64,000 nucleotides of DNA from Sphaerothrix epifaneia (GCF_042788235.1 NZ_JBHZOL010000021.1:124001-188000); one strand, 5' to 3'. Shown: positions 53,450 to 62,450, numbered from the stretch's first letter. Program-made: numbers and translations. Notes: generated by a model not told the origin, from the letters alone.

Positions 53450-55063
53450 ATGAGTATCGCCAATTTACCCTGGCTATCTATAGTCATTTTTTTTCCCATC
53501 TTAGCGGCCTTATTTATTCCGTTTTTCCCCGCCGAAGCGGGCCAGACGGAACAGAAAGAAACGGCTTATCGGCTGCGTTGGTACGCTCTAATTGTGGGGC
53601 TGATTGATTTTGTTTTTATCGTCATAGCGTTTTACTACAACTATGACTTTAGTAATCCAGGTATGCAGCTAGTTGAAAGCTACACCTGGGTACCCCAGCT
53701 AGACCTGAAATGGTCGGTCGGGGCGGACGGCCTTTCAATGCCGCTAATTTTGCTGACAGGCTTTATCACCACGCTGGCGATTTTAGCTTCTTGGCCTGTG
53801 ACCCTAAAGCCACGCCTGTTTTACTTTTTAATGTTGGCGATGTACGGCGGCCAGTTAGGGGTTTTCGCTGTCCAAGATATGCTGCTGTTTTTCCTAATGT
53901 GGGAACTGGAACTTATTCCGGTTTACCTGTTGCTTTCTATTTGGGGCGGCAAGCGGCGTCTGTACGCCGCCACCAAGTTTATTCTTTACACAGCAGGCGG
54001 CTCTCTGTTTATTTTGGTGGCGGCATTGGCGATGGCTTTCTATGGAGACACCATCACCTTTGATATGTCTGCCCTGATGGCTAAAGACTTTCCCCTCAAG
54101 TTACAGCTTTTGCTCTATAGTGCCTTTCTGATTGCTTACGCCGTTAAGCTACCGATTTTTCCGCTGCATACTTGGCTGCCCGATGCTCATGGAGAAGCGA
54201 CGGCTCCAGTTCACATGCTGCTAGCGGGAATCTTGCTGAAGATGGGAGGATACGCCCTGATTCGCATGAATGTGGAAATGCTGCCGGAGGCGCATACTTA
54301 CTTCGCCCCTATTTTGGTGATTTTTGGGGTGATCAACATTATCTACGCGGCGCTCACCTCTTGGGCACAGCGTAACCTCAAACGTAAGATCGCCTATTCT
54401 TCAATTTCCCACATGGGCTTTGTAATTATTGGCATCGCTTCGTTTACCAATTTGGGGCTGAGTGGTGCCGTTTTACAAATGGTTTCCCACGGACTAATTG
54501 GAGCCAGTCTTTTCTTTTTGGTAGGGGCGACTTACGATCGCACCCATACGCTCATCCTGAATGAAATGGGTGGGGTAGGCAAAAAGATGCCTAAGATCTT
54601 TGCAATGTTTACGGCTTGTTCGCTGGCTTCTTTAGCGTTACCCGGCATGAGCGGCTTTGTAGCTGAGCTGATGGTTTTTGTCGGCTTTGCCACCAGTGAT
54701 GCTTATAGCTCTACCTTTAAGCTGTTGATTGTGATTTTGATGGCAGTAGGCGTTGTTTTGACGCCCATTTATTTGCTATCAATGCTGCGGGAAATTTTCT
54801 ACGGGCCTGAAAATAAAGAGCTAGTTGAGCATGAAGTTTTGGTCGATGCTGAACCTCGCGAAGTTTTTATCATTGCGAGTTTGCTGGTGCCGATTATTGG
54901 CTTCGGTCTTTATCCCAAGCTTTTAACTCAGGTTTATGACGCCAAAACCTTAGCAATTACCGCACGGCTAAGGCAAGAAGCCTTAGAAATTGCGGATACG
55001 TCTACTCCGGCTGGGCCTTTAGCGGCTATACAACCGTTTCAAGCACCCAGTCTTCATCCTTGA
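53450..55063 (+). CDS. ndhD: NDH-1 subunit NdhD (NdhD1 type)
   Basis: Antiporter-like membrane subunit 4 of NDH-1, 537 residues and about 14 helices. Typical marks: WELELIPVYLLLSIWGGKRRLYAATKFILYTAGGS region, FPLHTWLPDAHGEATAPVHMLLAGILLKMGGYALIR region, and SISHMGFVIIG. The length and pairing with NdhF fit NdhD1, the respiratory/cyclic form. A strong terminator follows at 55088. Confidence 0.95.
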   Translation: MSIANLPWLSIVIFFPILAALFIPFFPAEAGQTEQKETAYRLRWYALIVGLIDFVFIVIAFYYNYDFSNPGMQLVESYTWVPQLDLKWSVGADGLSMPLILLTGFITTLAILASWPVTLKPRLFYFLMLAMYGGQLGVFAVQDMLLFFLMWELELIPVYLLLSIWGGKRRLYAATKFILYTAGGSLFILVAALAMAFYGDTITFDMSALMAKDFPLKLQLLLYSAFLIAYAVKLPIFPLHTWLPDAHGEATAPVHMLLAGILLKMGGYALIRMNVEMLPEAHTYFAPILVIFGVINIIYAALTSWAQRNLKRKIAYSSISHMGFVIIGIASFTNLGLSGAVLQMVSHGLIGASLFFLVGATYDRTHTLILNEMGGVGKKMPKIFAMFTACSLASLALPGMSGFVAELMVFVGFATSDAYSSTFKLLIVILMAVGVVLTPIYLLSMLREIFYGPENKELVEHEVLVDAEPREVFIIASLLVPIIGFGLYPKLLTQVYDAKTLAITARLRQEALEIADTSTPAGPLAAIQPFQAPSLHP

Positions 55064-55087
55064 CGCTGTCAATGTAAATATTAGGTG

Positions 55088-55127
55088 ACGACCTCGGAAG
55101 TGTCCTGAAACCTCCGAGGTCGTTTTG
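55088..55127 (+). terminator. Terminator after ndhD
   Basis: ACGACCTCGGAAG (55088-55100) with CTCCGAGGTCGT (55112-55123) form a GC-rich stem followed by TTTTGTTG. Convincing rho-independent terminator 25 bp after the ndhD stop. Confidence 0.85.
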
Positions 55128-55174
55128 TTGTCTACCTTAGAATAAAGAGAATGCTGAGAGATTTGTAGCAATCT

Positions 55175-55262
55175 AGCTAAAGGCAGAAGGCAAAATAAAA
55201 GGTTTTCTGTCTTTAGCTTGCAGCCATTTAAGTGTCTTAACTTGAGAGGCTACAGCGATAAA
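55175..55262 (+). repeat. Dispersed repeat, copy C
   Basis: About 88 bp beginning GCTAAAGGCAGAAGG and ending GAGAGGCTACAGCGATA. It aligns with copies A and B along its whole length but with more differences (TTAACTTGAGAGG where A and B have CTCAACGCTGGTGG). Lies just upstream of the Deg-like protease. Confidence 0.55.
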
Positions 55263-55446
55263 ATCCCGTTTTTGGCAAACGATCTGCTGGAGAAGCTGAG
55301 GATTGCTAGCTTCTGTCTAGGTGGCTTGTTTGCTTTAGCATTAAGGGCATTGCGGGGCAGGCTGATTGGCTTGCTCAAGAGCGGCTCAAGCATTTCTTGG
55401 CTCTTTAGTCAGCTTGTTATTCTTCAGCCTGTAGATTTTCAGTACC

Positions 55447-56892
55447 ATGTCTCGTTCCATTTTTGCTTCGATCGCGTCTCCTGCCTTAATTTTGAGTACG
55501 GCTTTGGGTCTTAACTTAGCCACTGCGATCGCCCCTAGTAACTTACTCAAACCATTTGCTGGTGTAGCGCCGCTAGCTGCTTGGGCGCAAGCCGATGATG
55601 AACAGACCAGTATTCAAGTCTATCGTCAGGCCAGTCCGGCTGTCGTTGCCATTGATGCGGGTGAAGGGTCGGGTAGTGGTAGCCTCATCAGCCCAGATGG
55701 CCTGATTTTAACTAATGCTCATGTGGTGCGAAATGCCAGAACCGTAACCGTTCGGCTTGAAGACGGACGGCAGTTTCAAGGTGATGTCGTGGGCTATGGA
55801 GACAGCGGCCTCGATGTGGCGGCGATTCAGCTACGCAGCAATGGAGCCACCTTCCCAACTATTGCGCTAGCGGCTCCCGGTTCAGTTCAGGTAGGTCAGC
55901 GAGCTTTCGTCATTGGCAATCCTTTTGGCTTGCAGGGTACGTTTACAGTCGGTATTGTGAGCCGCTTAGATGCGGAACGCGGTTTGATTCAAACTGATGC
56001 AGCTATCAACCCCGGCAATTCGGGCGGCCCCTTGCTAAACAGTCGTGGCGAACTCATTGGTGTTAATACCTCCATTTTTACCACAGGGGCTAACGGCGGC
56101 AATATTGGCATTGGCTTTGCGATTGATATTCAGCAGATACGCCCTTTTTTAGCCGCTGTCGAGCAGGGCACCGCCGCCCAAGCCGCGACTGGTTCTATGC
56201 GTTTGGGGCAAGAGCAGCCGCCTGCCACCATTGCGGTTAACGGGCCAGTCGTAACCGGACAATTAGACGCTAGCAGCCATGTTCTGCCAGTCGATAATAG
56301 CTATTTCAATGTCTATACCTTTGAAGGTCGTGCTGGGCAGCCAATCACTATTGAAATGCGCAGCAGCGAGATTGATTCGTTCTTAATTTTGGTGGCACCG
56401 GATGGCAGCACGGTCGGGCAAGACGATGACAGTGGCGGTAACTTAGATGCTCGGTTAAGTACGATTTTGCCAGCAAATGGAGCCTATCTGATTTTGGCGA
56501 ATTCTTATGCGCCTGCGGAAGCTGGTCGTTATCAGCTCCGGGTTTTATCCGAAAATCGGGTTCGAGAGGGTGGGGGCGACTTTATTTTACAAACTCAAGG
56601 GACTCTGGGTGCGGGTGATCCGGTTCTCAGCGATCGCACTTATTATGATGAGCATGTGTTTCAAGGGCAAGCGGGGCAATCTGTGACGATTGACCTGCAA
56701 AGTTCAGACTTCAACCCCTATCTGATGCTAGTCGGGCCAGATGGTGAAGTTGTCGCCGAAAACAACGATATTAGCGATCGCGATTTTAACGCTCGCATCG
56801 CCATAACTTTGCCAGTGAGTGGCCCTTATCGGGTTATTGCTAACACCTATCGCCCCAACCAGCAGGGACAATACCAGCTCACGGTTCGCTAG
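55447..56892 (+). CDS. Deg/HtrA-like trypsin serine protease with pre-peptidase C-terminal domains
   Basis: A 481-residue exported protease. Residues 1-48 form a signal peptide ending AWA. The trypsin-like domain has an intact triad His92 (TNAHVV), Asp123 (GLDVAA) and Ser192 (GNSGGP). Instead of a PDZ domain, the C-terminal half contains two pre-peptidase-type beta domains (about 265-365 and 380-480), each with a Q/T-V-T-I-D/E-strand and DDD or NND turn. Likely acts in periplasm or outside. Start ATG 55447. Confidence 0.88.
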   Translation: MSRSIFASIASPALILSTALGLNLATAIAPSNLLKPFAGVAPLAAWAQADDEQTSIQVYRQASPAVVAIDAGEGSGSGSLISPDGLILTNAHVVRNARTVTVRLEDGRQFQGDVVGYGDSGLDVAAIQLRSNGATFPTIALAAPGSVQVGQRAFVIGNPFGLQGTFTVGIVSRLDAERGLIQTDAAINPGNSGGPLLNSRGELIGVNTSIFTTGANGGNIGIGFAIDIQQIRPFLAAVEQGTAAQAATGSMRLGQEQPPATIAVNGPVVTGQLDASSHVLPVDNSYFNVYTFEGRAGQPITIEMRSSEIDSFLILVAPDGSTVGQDDDSGGNLDARLSTILPANGAYLILANSYAPAEAGRYQLRVLSENRVREGGGDFILQTQGTLGAGDPVLSDRTYYDEHVFQGQAGQSVTIDLQSSDFNPYLMLVGPDGEVVAENNDISDRDFNARIAITLPVSGPYRVIANTYRPNQQGQYQLTVR

Positions 56893-56894
56893 CG

Positions 56895-57113
56895 CTAACG
56901 CGACAGTCCCATCCAGGTGAAAAAATCTTGATGTGTGATCAGCTCTAAAAGCAGCAAGCTGATGAAGCCGATCATGGCAAATCGCCCATTCAGCTTTTCT
57001 GCATAGGCAGTCCAGCCGAAAGCGGGCTGGGGTTGATTTACTGGCTCGTCATCGGCTTCTGAAGGGTCAGTATCGGGTACTTGAACTTCAAATTCTTGGC
57101 TCTCTGGAGTCAT
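56895..57113 (-). CDS. High-light-inducible protein (HLIP, single CAB helix)
   Basis: A 72-residue thylakoid membrane protein. The chlorophyll-binding signature is AEKLNGRFAMIGFISLLLLE (ExxNGRxAMIGF). The N-terminal 35 residues are acidic. Such proteins protect assembling photosystems and quench energy under stress. Convergent with the protease gene, with 2 bp between stops. Confidence 0.95.
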   Translation of the reverse strand: MTPESQEFEVQVPDTDPSEADDEPVNQPQPAFGWTAYAEKLNGRFAMIGFISLLLLELITHQDFFTWMGLSR

Positions 57114-57815
57114 CGGTCGCTAAAGCGTGATTGCTTGCATATCCTACTCTAACCGATTGCACTTCTGCTTTAAATTTATCCCTGCTAAAGCTGGTTTGCT
57201 GAATGCTTTCTAGCCAGCTAAACCTCGTTTAATGGGCTAACTTCTAATTCACTGTTAAAGAAAAATTGGCTAGCCTATAGGTTCAAAGCCCACCAATGGT
57301 ATCTAGAAGTGTTTATCAACCCGTCTAGGCGATGCCTTAGCAGGGTTTACCGACCAATGCTGGCATTGAACATGGAATTTACCTCAAGTCATCGGTGCTT
57401 TGCTTATCAGTTAGGCGGCGAGGAAGCCAAATCTCGTATCTACTTTTAACCCAAACATTTAGTTAGACGCCTTATTTTTCGTTGAAACTGCTTGAAATCG
57501 ATCAAGCAAGGGAAAAACTTGCTTGACAGGCACGATTTCTCCCATGCTATGATTCAGCCCTAAACCACTGCGATTTGTACCTATAACAGCTTAACTCTTA
57601 GCGCTTTACTGCTAATTAGTAGCGCTCTTTCGTAGATTATTTTTTATGACAAACACGCTAGAAATGACTATAATAAACTCCATTGTTAGCGGTAATATTT
57701 TGCTTTGTTCTGCTAAAAGACATTCGTAAGTCAGCAGTTCGCTGCAAAAACTTAAAGTTTCATCATAGTTTTTACCCTTACACGGAAGTATCGAGAGAAG
57801 GATTTTTTTGAGTCA
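57114..57815. other. Long intergenic region upstream of cyAbrB
   Basis: 702 bp with no gene. It holds the inverted-repeat cluster and promoter at 57490-57553 (separate entry) and a loosely folding stretch near 57598-57635 (AGCGCT twice). The 5' part belongs to the HLIP promoter. Confidence 0.4.
57490..57553 (+). promoter_or_regulatory. cyAbrB promoter with interleaved inverted repeats
   Basis: TTGACA (57523-57528) and TATGAT (57548-57553, preceded by TGC) form a promoter with a 19-bp spacer. GCTTGA (57490-57495), TCAAGCAAG (57502-57510) and CTTGCTTGA (57518-57526) alternate: the last two are a perfect 9-bp inverted repeat overlapping the -35, and the first two form a 6-bp one. The transcript leader would be about 250 nt. 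Confidence 0.5.
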
Positions 57816-58208
57816 ATGGCAGAAACGAAAACAGCTCCTCTGACAGGCAAAGGGCTATTACAGAAAGTTAAAGATCTTTCCCACCTCTCTAAAAAAGAAA
57901 CGGCGAGAGAGTGTGGTTACTACACGGTCACAAAAGACGGTCAGGTGCGGGTCAATCTGACAGATTTTTACGATGCCCTGTTAGCGGCCAGAGGCATTAC
58001 CTTAAACCCTGAAAGTGCTAAAGACGGTAGAGGTCGGGAGCCAACTTATCGGGTCAGTGTGCATAAGAATGGCCAGATTGTAATTGGTTCTACTTATACC
58101 CAGGAAATGGGTTTAAAGCCAGGAGACGAATTTGAAATTAAGCTGGGTTACAAACACATTCATTTGATTCAGCTTGATAGTGATGGAGCTGCAGAGATAG
58201 AAGATTAA
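57816..58208 (+). CDS. cyAbrB-type transcription regulator
   Basis: A 130-residue DNA-binding protein of the cyanobacterial AbrB family. The N-terminal part (KGLLQKVKDLSHLSKKETARECGYYTV) and the C-terminal AbrB-like fold (YRVSVHKNGQIVIGSTYTQEMGLKPGDEFEIKLGYKHIHL) are both typical. CyAbrB proteins repress and tune nitrogen and carbon genes. Whether it is cyAbrB1 or 2 cannot be decided here. It has its own long leader. Confidence 0.92.
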   Translation: MAETKTAPLTGKGLLQKVKDLSHLSKKETARECGYYTVTKDGQVRVNLTDFYDALLAARGITLNPESAKDGRGREPTYRVSVHKNGQIVIGSTYTQEMGLKPGDEFEIKLGYKHIHLIQLDSDGAAEIED

Positions 58209-58251
58209 GTCTTATGTCAGCCTTTGAATCTGGCTATCTCAGGATTAAAGA

Positions 58252-59079
58252 GTGGATTCTATAGCTGTCAACACTTTTCTCTTTTTTGTAGCTTGGGGAG
58301 TCCTTTGGTTGCCATTAGCTATTCCTTTGGCAATCTTTCTTAAATGGCGACCGGGTCAACCTATAGAGCCAGCTCAAAAGATACCGCTGCTGGCTTCTTT
58401 ATATCTTTTAGCGCCCTTGGTGATTTGGGGCGCTAGCCAGCTAGAAGCCAGTTCTTTTGCTGCTTATGGTATGGTCTGGCGGCGATCGCTGGTAATTTCT
58501 TTATTGCTAGGTTTAGGGCTAGCCTTGGTAGGTTTGGGCTTGCTGGTTGGGGTGCAACAAGCGCTGGGTTGGACGCAGTTAAAACGCAATCTGACCAGCG
58601 AAGTTGCTGCTGAGGTAAACCCGCCCCCGGCTCTGGTTCAAATTGCATTGCCATTGTTGGGGCTAGCGCTTTGGATTGGCTGGACAGAAGAACTCGTCTT
58701 TCGAGGGTTTTTAGTCAATCAGCTACACCAAGGCTATGGATGGGTAACAACAGCAGCGATCGCTAGCGCTATCTTTGCTTTGCTGCACTTAGTGTGGGAA
58801 GGTCGGCAAAACATTCCTCAACTGCCAGGACTTTGGCTAATGGGCATGGTGCTGGTGCTGGCTCGCTGGGGCGATGGTGGCCAACTGGGTTTGGCTTGGG
58901 GGCTACATGCAGGTTGGGTTTGGGGAATTGCCAGTTTAGAAACAGCCGAGATCTTTGTGCCAACCGATAAGGGAAAAACCTGGCTCATTGGCCGGGTCGG
59001 GCAGCCGCTGACCGGGGCAATGGCGATGCTGCTGATGCTGGCTACGGCTGGGGTGATCTGGCAAATCGCCAAACCCTAG
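58252..59079 (+). CDS. CPBP family intramembrane protease
   Basis: A 275-residue protein with about seven membrane helices. The CAAX-protease/bacteriocin-processing motifs are present: EELVFRG (EExxxR) and SAIFALLHL (FxxxH). Start GTG at 58252, 43 bp after cyAbrB stop. Substrates of cyanobacterial CPBP proteins are not known. Could share the cyAbrB transcript. Confidence 0.87.
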   Translation: MDSIAVNTFLFFVAWGVLWLPLAIPLAIFLKWRPGQPIEPAQKIPLLASLYLLAPLVIWGASQLEASSFAAYGMVWRRSLVISLLLGLGLALVGLGLLVGVQQALGWTQLKRNLTSEVAAEVNPPPALVQIALPLLGLALWIGWTEELVFRGFLVNQLHQGYGWVTTAAIASAIFALLHLVWEGRQNIPQLPGLWLMGMVLVLARWGDGGQLGLAWGLHAGWVWGIASLETAEIFVPTDKGKTWLIGRVGQPLTGAMAMLLMLATAGVIWQIAKP

Positions 59080-59147
59080 CGGCTACTCAGTCAAAGCGGC
59101 GGCAGGTGTCTCAGGCTGGGTGGCTGTTTATCCACTAGCTAGGGCGA

Positions 59148-59546
59148 TTAAGGCCATTGAGTTGACTTAGCGACAGCCTGCGTTTGAGAAGCCTGCCAAA
59201 ACCTCACCAGTAAGATTTCTAGGCGAGTGGGCAGTTCTGCTACTAAAACGCCCTCTGCACTATGAGGATGTTCAGCAATCCAGTAGCCCTGCAAACTAAC
59301 CTCTACCATCTCCTCATCTCCGGTTGAAAAACTGATCTCTCTAGGTGCTATTTGCTGAGATGCCGCTATCAATTGAGCCAAGTGGGGTAGGTGGGCTGAA
59401 AGCAAAAAGGCTCCGTAGCTTTTTTCAAGGGTGAAAGCGTACTGCATTTGCCAACTGAGCTGCGTTCGCTGGCTCAAAAAAGCGGCTATTGTCTGTGCTG
59501 AGCGTTCCAAGTGCAGGCTGCTTTCGCTATACGTGATCTTCAGCAT
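59148..59546 (-). CDS. Alr0857-like protein
   Basis: A 132-residue protein beginning MLKITYSESSLHLERSAQ with alternating beta strands and a Trp-rich end. I recall cyanobacterial relatives named alr0857 family; no function is known to me. ATG start with weak ribosome site. Confidence 0.6.
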   Translation of the reverse strand: MLKITYSESSLHLERSAQTIAAFLSQRTQLSWQMQYAFTLEKSYGAFLLSAHLPHLAQLIAASQQIAPREISFSTGDEEMVEVSLQGYWIAEHPHSAEGVLVAELPTRLEILLVRFWQASQTQAVAKSTQWP

Positions 59547-59617
59547 GACGATGTCCTGAAAAGAGTAGAAAGCTTTACAGGGCGGTGGCTAACAATGCTG
59601 TAATAGAAAATTAAGAA

Positions 59618-59644
59618 GCCCCCGCCTCGGTCAGAAGCGGGAGC
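59618..59644 (-). terminator. GC-rich hairpin downstream of the 59666-59911 gene
   Basis: GCCCCCGC (59618-59625) with GCGGGAGC (59637-59644) form a stem of 7-8 bp followed on the minus strand by TTCTTAATTTTC. A plausible terminator for the gene at 59666. Confidence 0.55.
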
Positions 59645-59665
59645 TGAGTTAAGACCAAAAGTGTC

Positions 59666-59911
59666 TCAGCTAGAAGAGTGGGTTATACTCTTGCGGCTAA
59701 GCCGCCCGCTTCGGATTAAAGACTGATATTGACCAATGGGTAGATCTATCCGGGGGGTGCCCGCTGCCAGCGCCCACTGTAGTCGATCGCTAAACGGCTC
59801 TTCGGTAGGTATCTGCGAGTTGAGTTCTGGCGCAGTTTGAGCCGCAAATAGCTGATTGCCCCGGTTTAGGGCGATCGCCTTTTGCTTATTTGTGACAGAC
59901 TGCTTTACCAC
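59666..59911 (-). CDS. Small Ser/Arg-rich protein, GTG start
   Basis: An 81-residue protein (starting V-V-K-Q-S-V-T-N). The start is GTG at 59911: AGGAG lies 5 bp before it on the minus strand, better than TTG at 59941. Composition is basic with a C-terminal Ser/Arg tail. No family recognised. Confidence 0.55.
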   Translation of the reverse strand: MVKQSVTNKQKAIALNRGNQLFAAQTAPELNSQIPTEEPFSDRLQWALAAGTPRIDLPIGQYQSLIRSGRLSRKSITHSSS

Positions 59912-60086
59912 GAGAACTCCTGAAAATTGATGAGGGGTCAATGCTTGAGCGGCAGGCTTACTTGAAAAGTGGAGTTACCCAGCCCAAACCATCAAATTGA
60001 CCTTCTTAATACTACACTTGTAACACGATAATGTCTAGACTGGAGCTATAGAGTTACAACAACTGTTTTAGGAGGTGCACCCCTCT

Positions 60087-60422
60087 ATGCCAACGCTATC
60101 TCGATCGTCAACGACTGATATGGAAGTCACCAGCATTCGCCTAGAGCGAGACTTAAAAGAACGCTTAAAGGCGATCGCCGGAAACCGTGGCTATCAGGCG
60201 TTAATTCGAGACATTCTTTGGCGCTATGTAGAACAAAAATCGGCAGATTTGCAGCCAACCGTAGAACGGCAAGATATTCGAGCCAGCTTAGAAGCGATCG
60301 CCCAAAAAGAAGAACACTGTGCCATAACAGGGGCAGCGATCGCCCCGCAAACGCCTATGCTGCTGGGTTTAACCATGACTGGAGAGCTGGTACCACTAAG
60401 CTTAAACAGCCTAGAACCATAG
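60087..60422 (+). CDS. CopG/ribbon-helix-helix-like protein
   Basis: A 111-residue protein. Strand EVTSIRLE plus helix RDLKERLKAI and GYQALIRDILWRYVEQ follow the RHH layout. The last 50 residues are Ala/Thr-rich and hydrophobic (AITGAAIAPQTPMLLGLTMTG). GGAGGT (60071-60076) is 10 bp before ATG 60087. No toxin gene next to it. DNA-binding is likely; target unknown. Confidence 0.62.
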   Translation: MPTLSRSSTTDMEVTSIRLERDLKERLKAIAGNRGYQALIRDILWRYVEQKSADLQPTVERQDIRASLEAIAQKEEHCAITGAAIAPQTPMLLGLTMTGELVPLSLNSLEP

Positions 60423-60473
60423 GTTTGCTTGCCGCCGCTATTGGCTCGTTAATGCAAGGGAGCAGTCGGCAAG

Positions 60474-62450
60474 TTAGCTGTTGATTCGTCCGCTTAGGGG
60501 TGAGCTAGCGCTGGCATAGGTTTTAACCGGAATGCGCCCCGCCAAATAGGCCAGACGTCCGGCTGCCGTAGCCATACCCATCGCTTTACCCATGGCAATT
60601 GGGTTTTTGGCTTTGGCGATCGCAGTATTAATCAGTAGCGCATCAGCCCCCATCTCCATCGCTTGAGCCGCTTCGCTAGGCGAACCAATTCCGGCATCGA
60701 CAACCACTGGCACCTGAGCATTTTCAATGATGATTTCGATATTAGCAGCGTTGCGAATACCCTGCCCTGAGCCAATTGGCGAACCCAACGGCATAACTGT
60801 TACACAGCCAATTTCTTCCAACCGCTTGGCTAGCAAAGGATCAGCGTTGATGTAAGGTAGCACTGCAAAACCTTCCCGCACGAGTTGCTCAGCCGCCTGC
60901 AGAGTGCCAATCGGATCAGGTAGCAAATATTTAGCGTCAGGAATGACTTCTAATTTGACAAAATTGTTGTCTTCTTGACCTAATAGCTTCGCCATTTCTC
61001 GCCCCAGTTTCGCTACCCGCACAGCTTCTTCCGCGCTCTGGCAACCCGCTGTGTTGGGCAGCATCCAAATTTGCTTCCAGTCTAAGGCTTCAGCTAACCC
61101 TTCATGGCCAGGGGCGTTGGTTTGTACCCGCCTCACAGCAACGGTTACAATTTCGCTGCCGCTAGCTGCAAGGCTATGCCGCATATCGTCGAAGTTGTCA
61201 AACTTGCCTGTGCCCGTCATCAGGCGTGATTTGAAGCTACGACCCGCAATTTTTAAGGGCGTATCGCTTGTAGATAGGTTGGGGTCGCTTAGAGGGCGAT
61301 CGGCAAGTTGCATAGGGGTTGCAGGTGTAGCGGGTAAGGTGAGCAAAGCAGCGGTAGAAGATTGGTCAGAGCAAAAACGATCCCAGGCAAAAGCTGAAAG
61401 CAGCGGATCGGCAACTTGCTGCTGAATCAAACGGCCAATGAGAGTGGCAGTGATGGGTGCCAATAGTATTCCATTGCGGTGATGCCCCAGTGCCAGCGTC
61501 AGATTTTGGCAAGGGCTAGCTCCCAAAATCGGTAATTCATCTGGTGTCGTCGGTCGAAATCCCCACCAGCATTCTTGAATGGGAAAGCTTTGTAGTTCCG
61601 GATAAAGGCGAATGGCCTGCGCCAGTAGCTGTTGTATCCCAGCGGCGGTGTTGTTAGGGTTAAAGCCAACGGTCTCGACGGTTGCCCCTAAAACGATCTG
61701 CCCTCCTTGGCGCGGCACAATATAAATCTGCTCTCCATAAAGAATTTGGCCTAGCGGTTGGGGCTGAGGATAGCCGGAAGGCACCTTGAGCGAAAGCATT
61801 TGGCCTTTGCAGGGAAAAACGGGCAAGGGCAGCAGTTCTCTAGCCCAGGCTCCGGCAGCTAATACATAGTGATGGGCGCGAAAACTACCGACAGAAGTGA
61901 TGACCTGTGTGACCTGGCGATCGCGCTGCTGTATACCTTTTACAGTCACTCCTGTTTGCAAATCTACGCCCAAGGTTTGAGCAGCCATGCTGAGCGTCTG
62001 CATCAGCAAGCGGTTATCAACCTGACCTTCTTCCGGAAACCACCAGCCACCGACCAGTTGTTCACTCAAACCGGGCTGAAACTGTTGCAAATCTGAGCGA
62101 TCGAGCCAATAGCGAGGTGCTGTTGCCGCCCCAGTTGGGTTGGCTGGCAGGGTAAATTGAGGTGCCAAAATACCGCAAGGCCAGTAGCCTACCGTTTGCC
62201 CAGTCAGCGCTTCTAGTTTTTCCACCCAATCTGGATAAAGCGCCAAACTCCGTTGACAAAGCGTTTGCAACGGGCCGGGGGGAAGTTCTTCGGCTTGAGG
62301 AGCCAGCATGCCAGCAGCAGCATGACCCGCCGCCGCTTGAAAATCGCGGCTGAGGACTGTTACCGTCGCACCTTGCTGCTGCAAGTCAACGGCAATGGCC
62401 AACCCCATAAGGCCACCCCCGATGACCAGGACATCAGATGTCCCACCCAT
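60474..62450 (-). CDS. thiO-thiG: Bifunctional glycine oxidase ThiO / thiazole synthase ThiG
   Basis: A 658-residue fusion that makes the thiazole of thiamine. Residues 1-380 are the FAD enzyme ThiO (VIGGGLMGLAIA at the start, NGILLAPITATLIG region near the end), which makes dehydroglycine. Residues 396-658 are ThiG, with the Schiff-base Lys499 (NFVKLEV) and the phosphate-binding AGIGSPSEA. The fusion occurs in some cyanobacteria, as known from family annotation. No riboswitch upstream was seen. Confidence 0.95.
   Translation of the reverse strand: MGGTSDVLVIGGGLMGLAIAVDLQQQGATVTVLSRDFQAAAGHAAAGMLAPQAEELPPGPLQTLCQRSLALYPDWVEKLEALTGQTVGYWPCGILAPQFTLPANPTGAATAPRYWLDRSDLQQFQPGLSEQLVGGWWFPEEGQVDNRLLMQTLSMAAQTLGVDLQTGVTVKGIQQRDRQVTQVITSVGSFRAHHYVLAAGAWARELLPLPVFPCKGQMLSLKVPSGYPQPQPLGQILYGEQIYIVPRQGGQIVLGATVETVGFNPNNTAAGIQQLLAQAIRLYPELQSFPIQECWWGFRPTTPDELPILGASPCQNLTLALGHHRNGILLAPITATLIGRLIQQQVADPLLSAFAWDRFCSDQSSTAALLTLPATPATPMQLADRPLSDPNLSTSDTPLKIAGRSFKSRLMTGTGKFDNFDDMRHSLAASGSEIVTVAVRRVQTNAPGHEGLAEALDWKQIWMLPNTAGCQSAEEAVRVAKLGREMAKLLGQEDNNFVKLEVIPDAKYLLPDPIGTLQAAEQLVREGFAVLPYINADPLLAKRLEEIGCVTVMPLGSPIGSGQGIRNAANIEIIIENAQVPVVVDAGIGSPSEAAQAMEMGADALLINTAIAKAKNPIAMGKAMGMATAAGRLAYLAGRIPVKTYASASSPLSGRINS

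Noticed and set aside
55218..55514. Plus-strand frame of about 98 codons over repeat copy C
   Set aside because: Runs through the non-coding repeat into the protease gene in another frame; no ribosome site.
57280..57300. GGTTCAAAGCC resembling a tRNA T-loop
   Set aside because: No pairing T-stem, anticodon arm or acceptor stem around it; no tRNA gene seen in the window.
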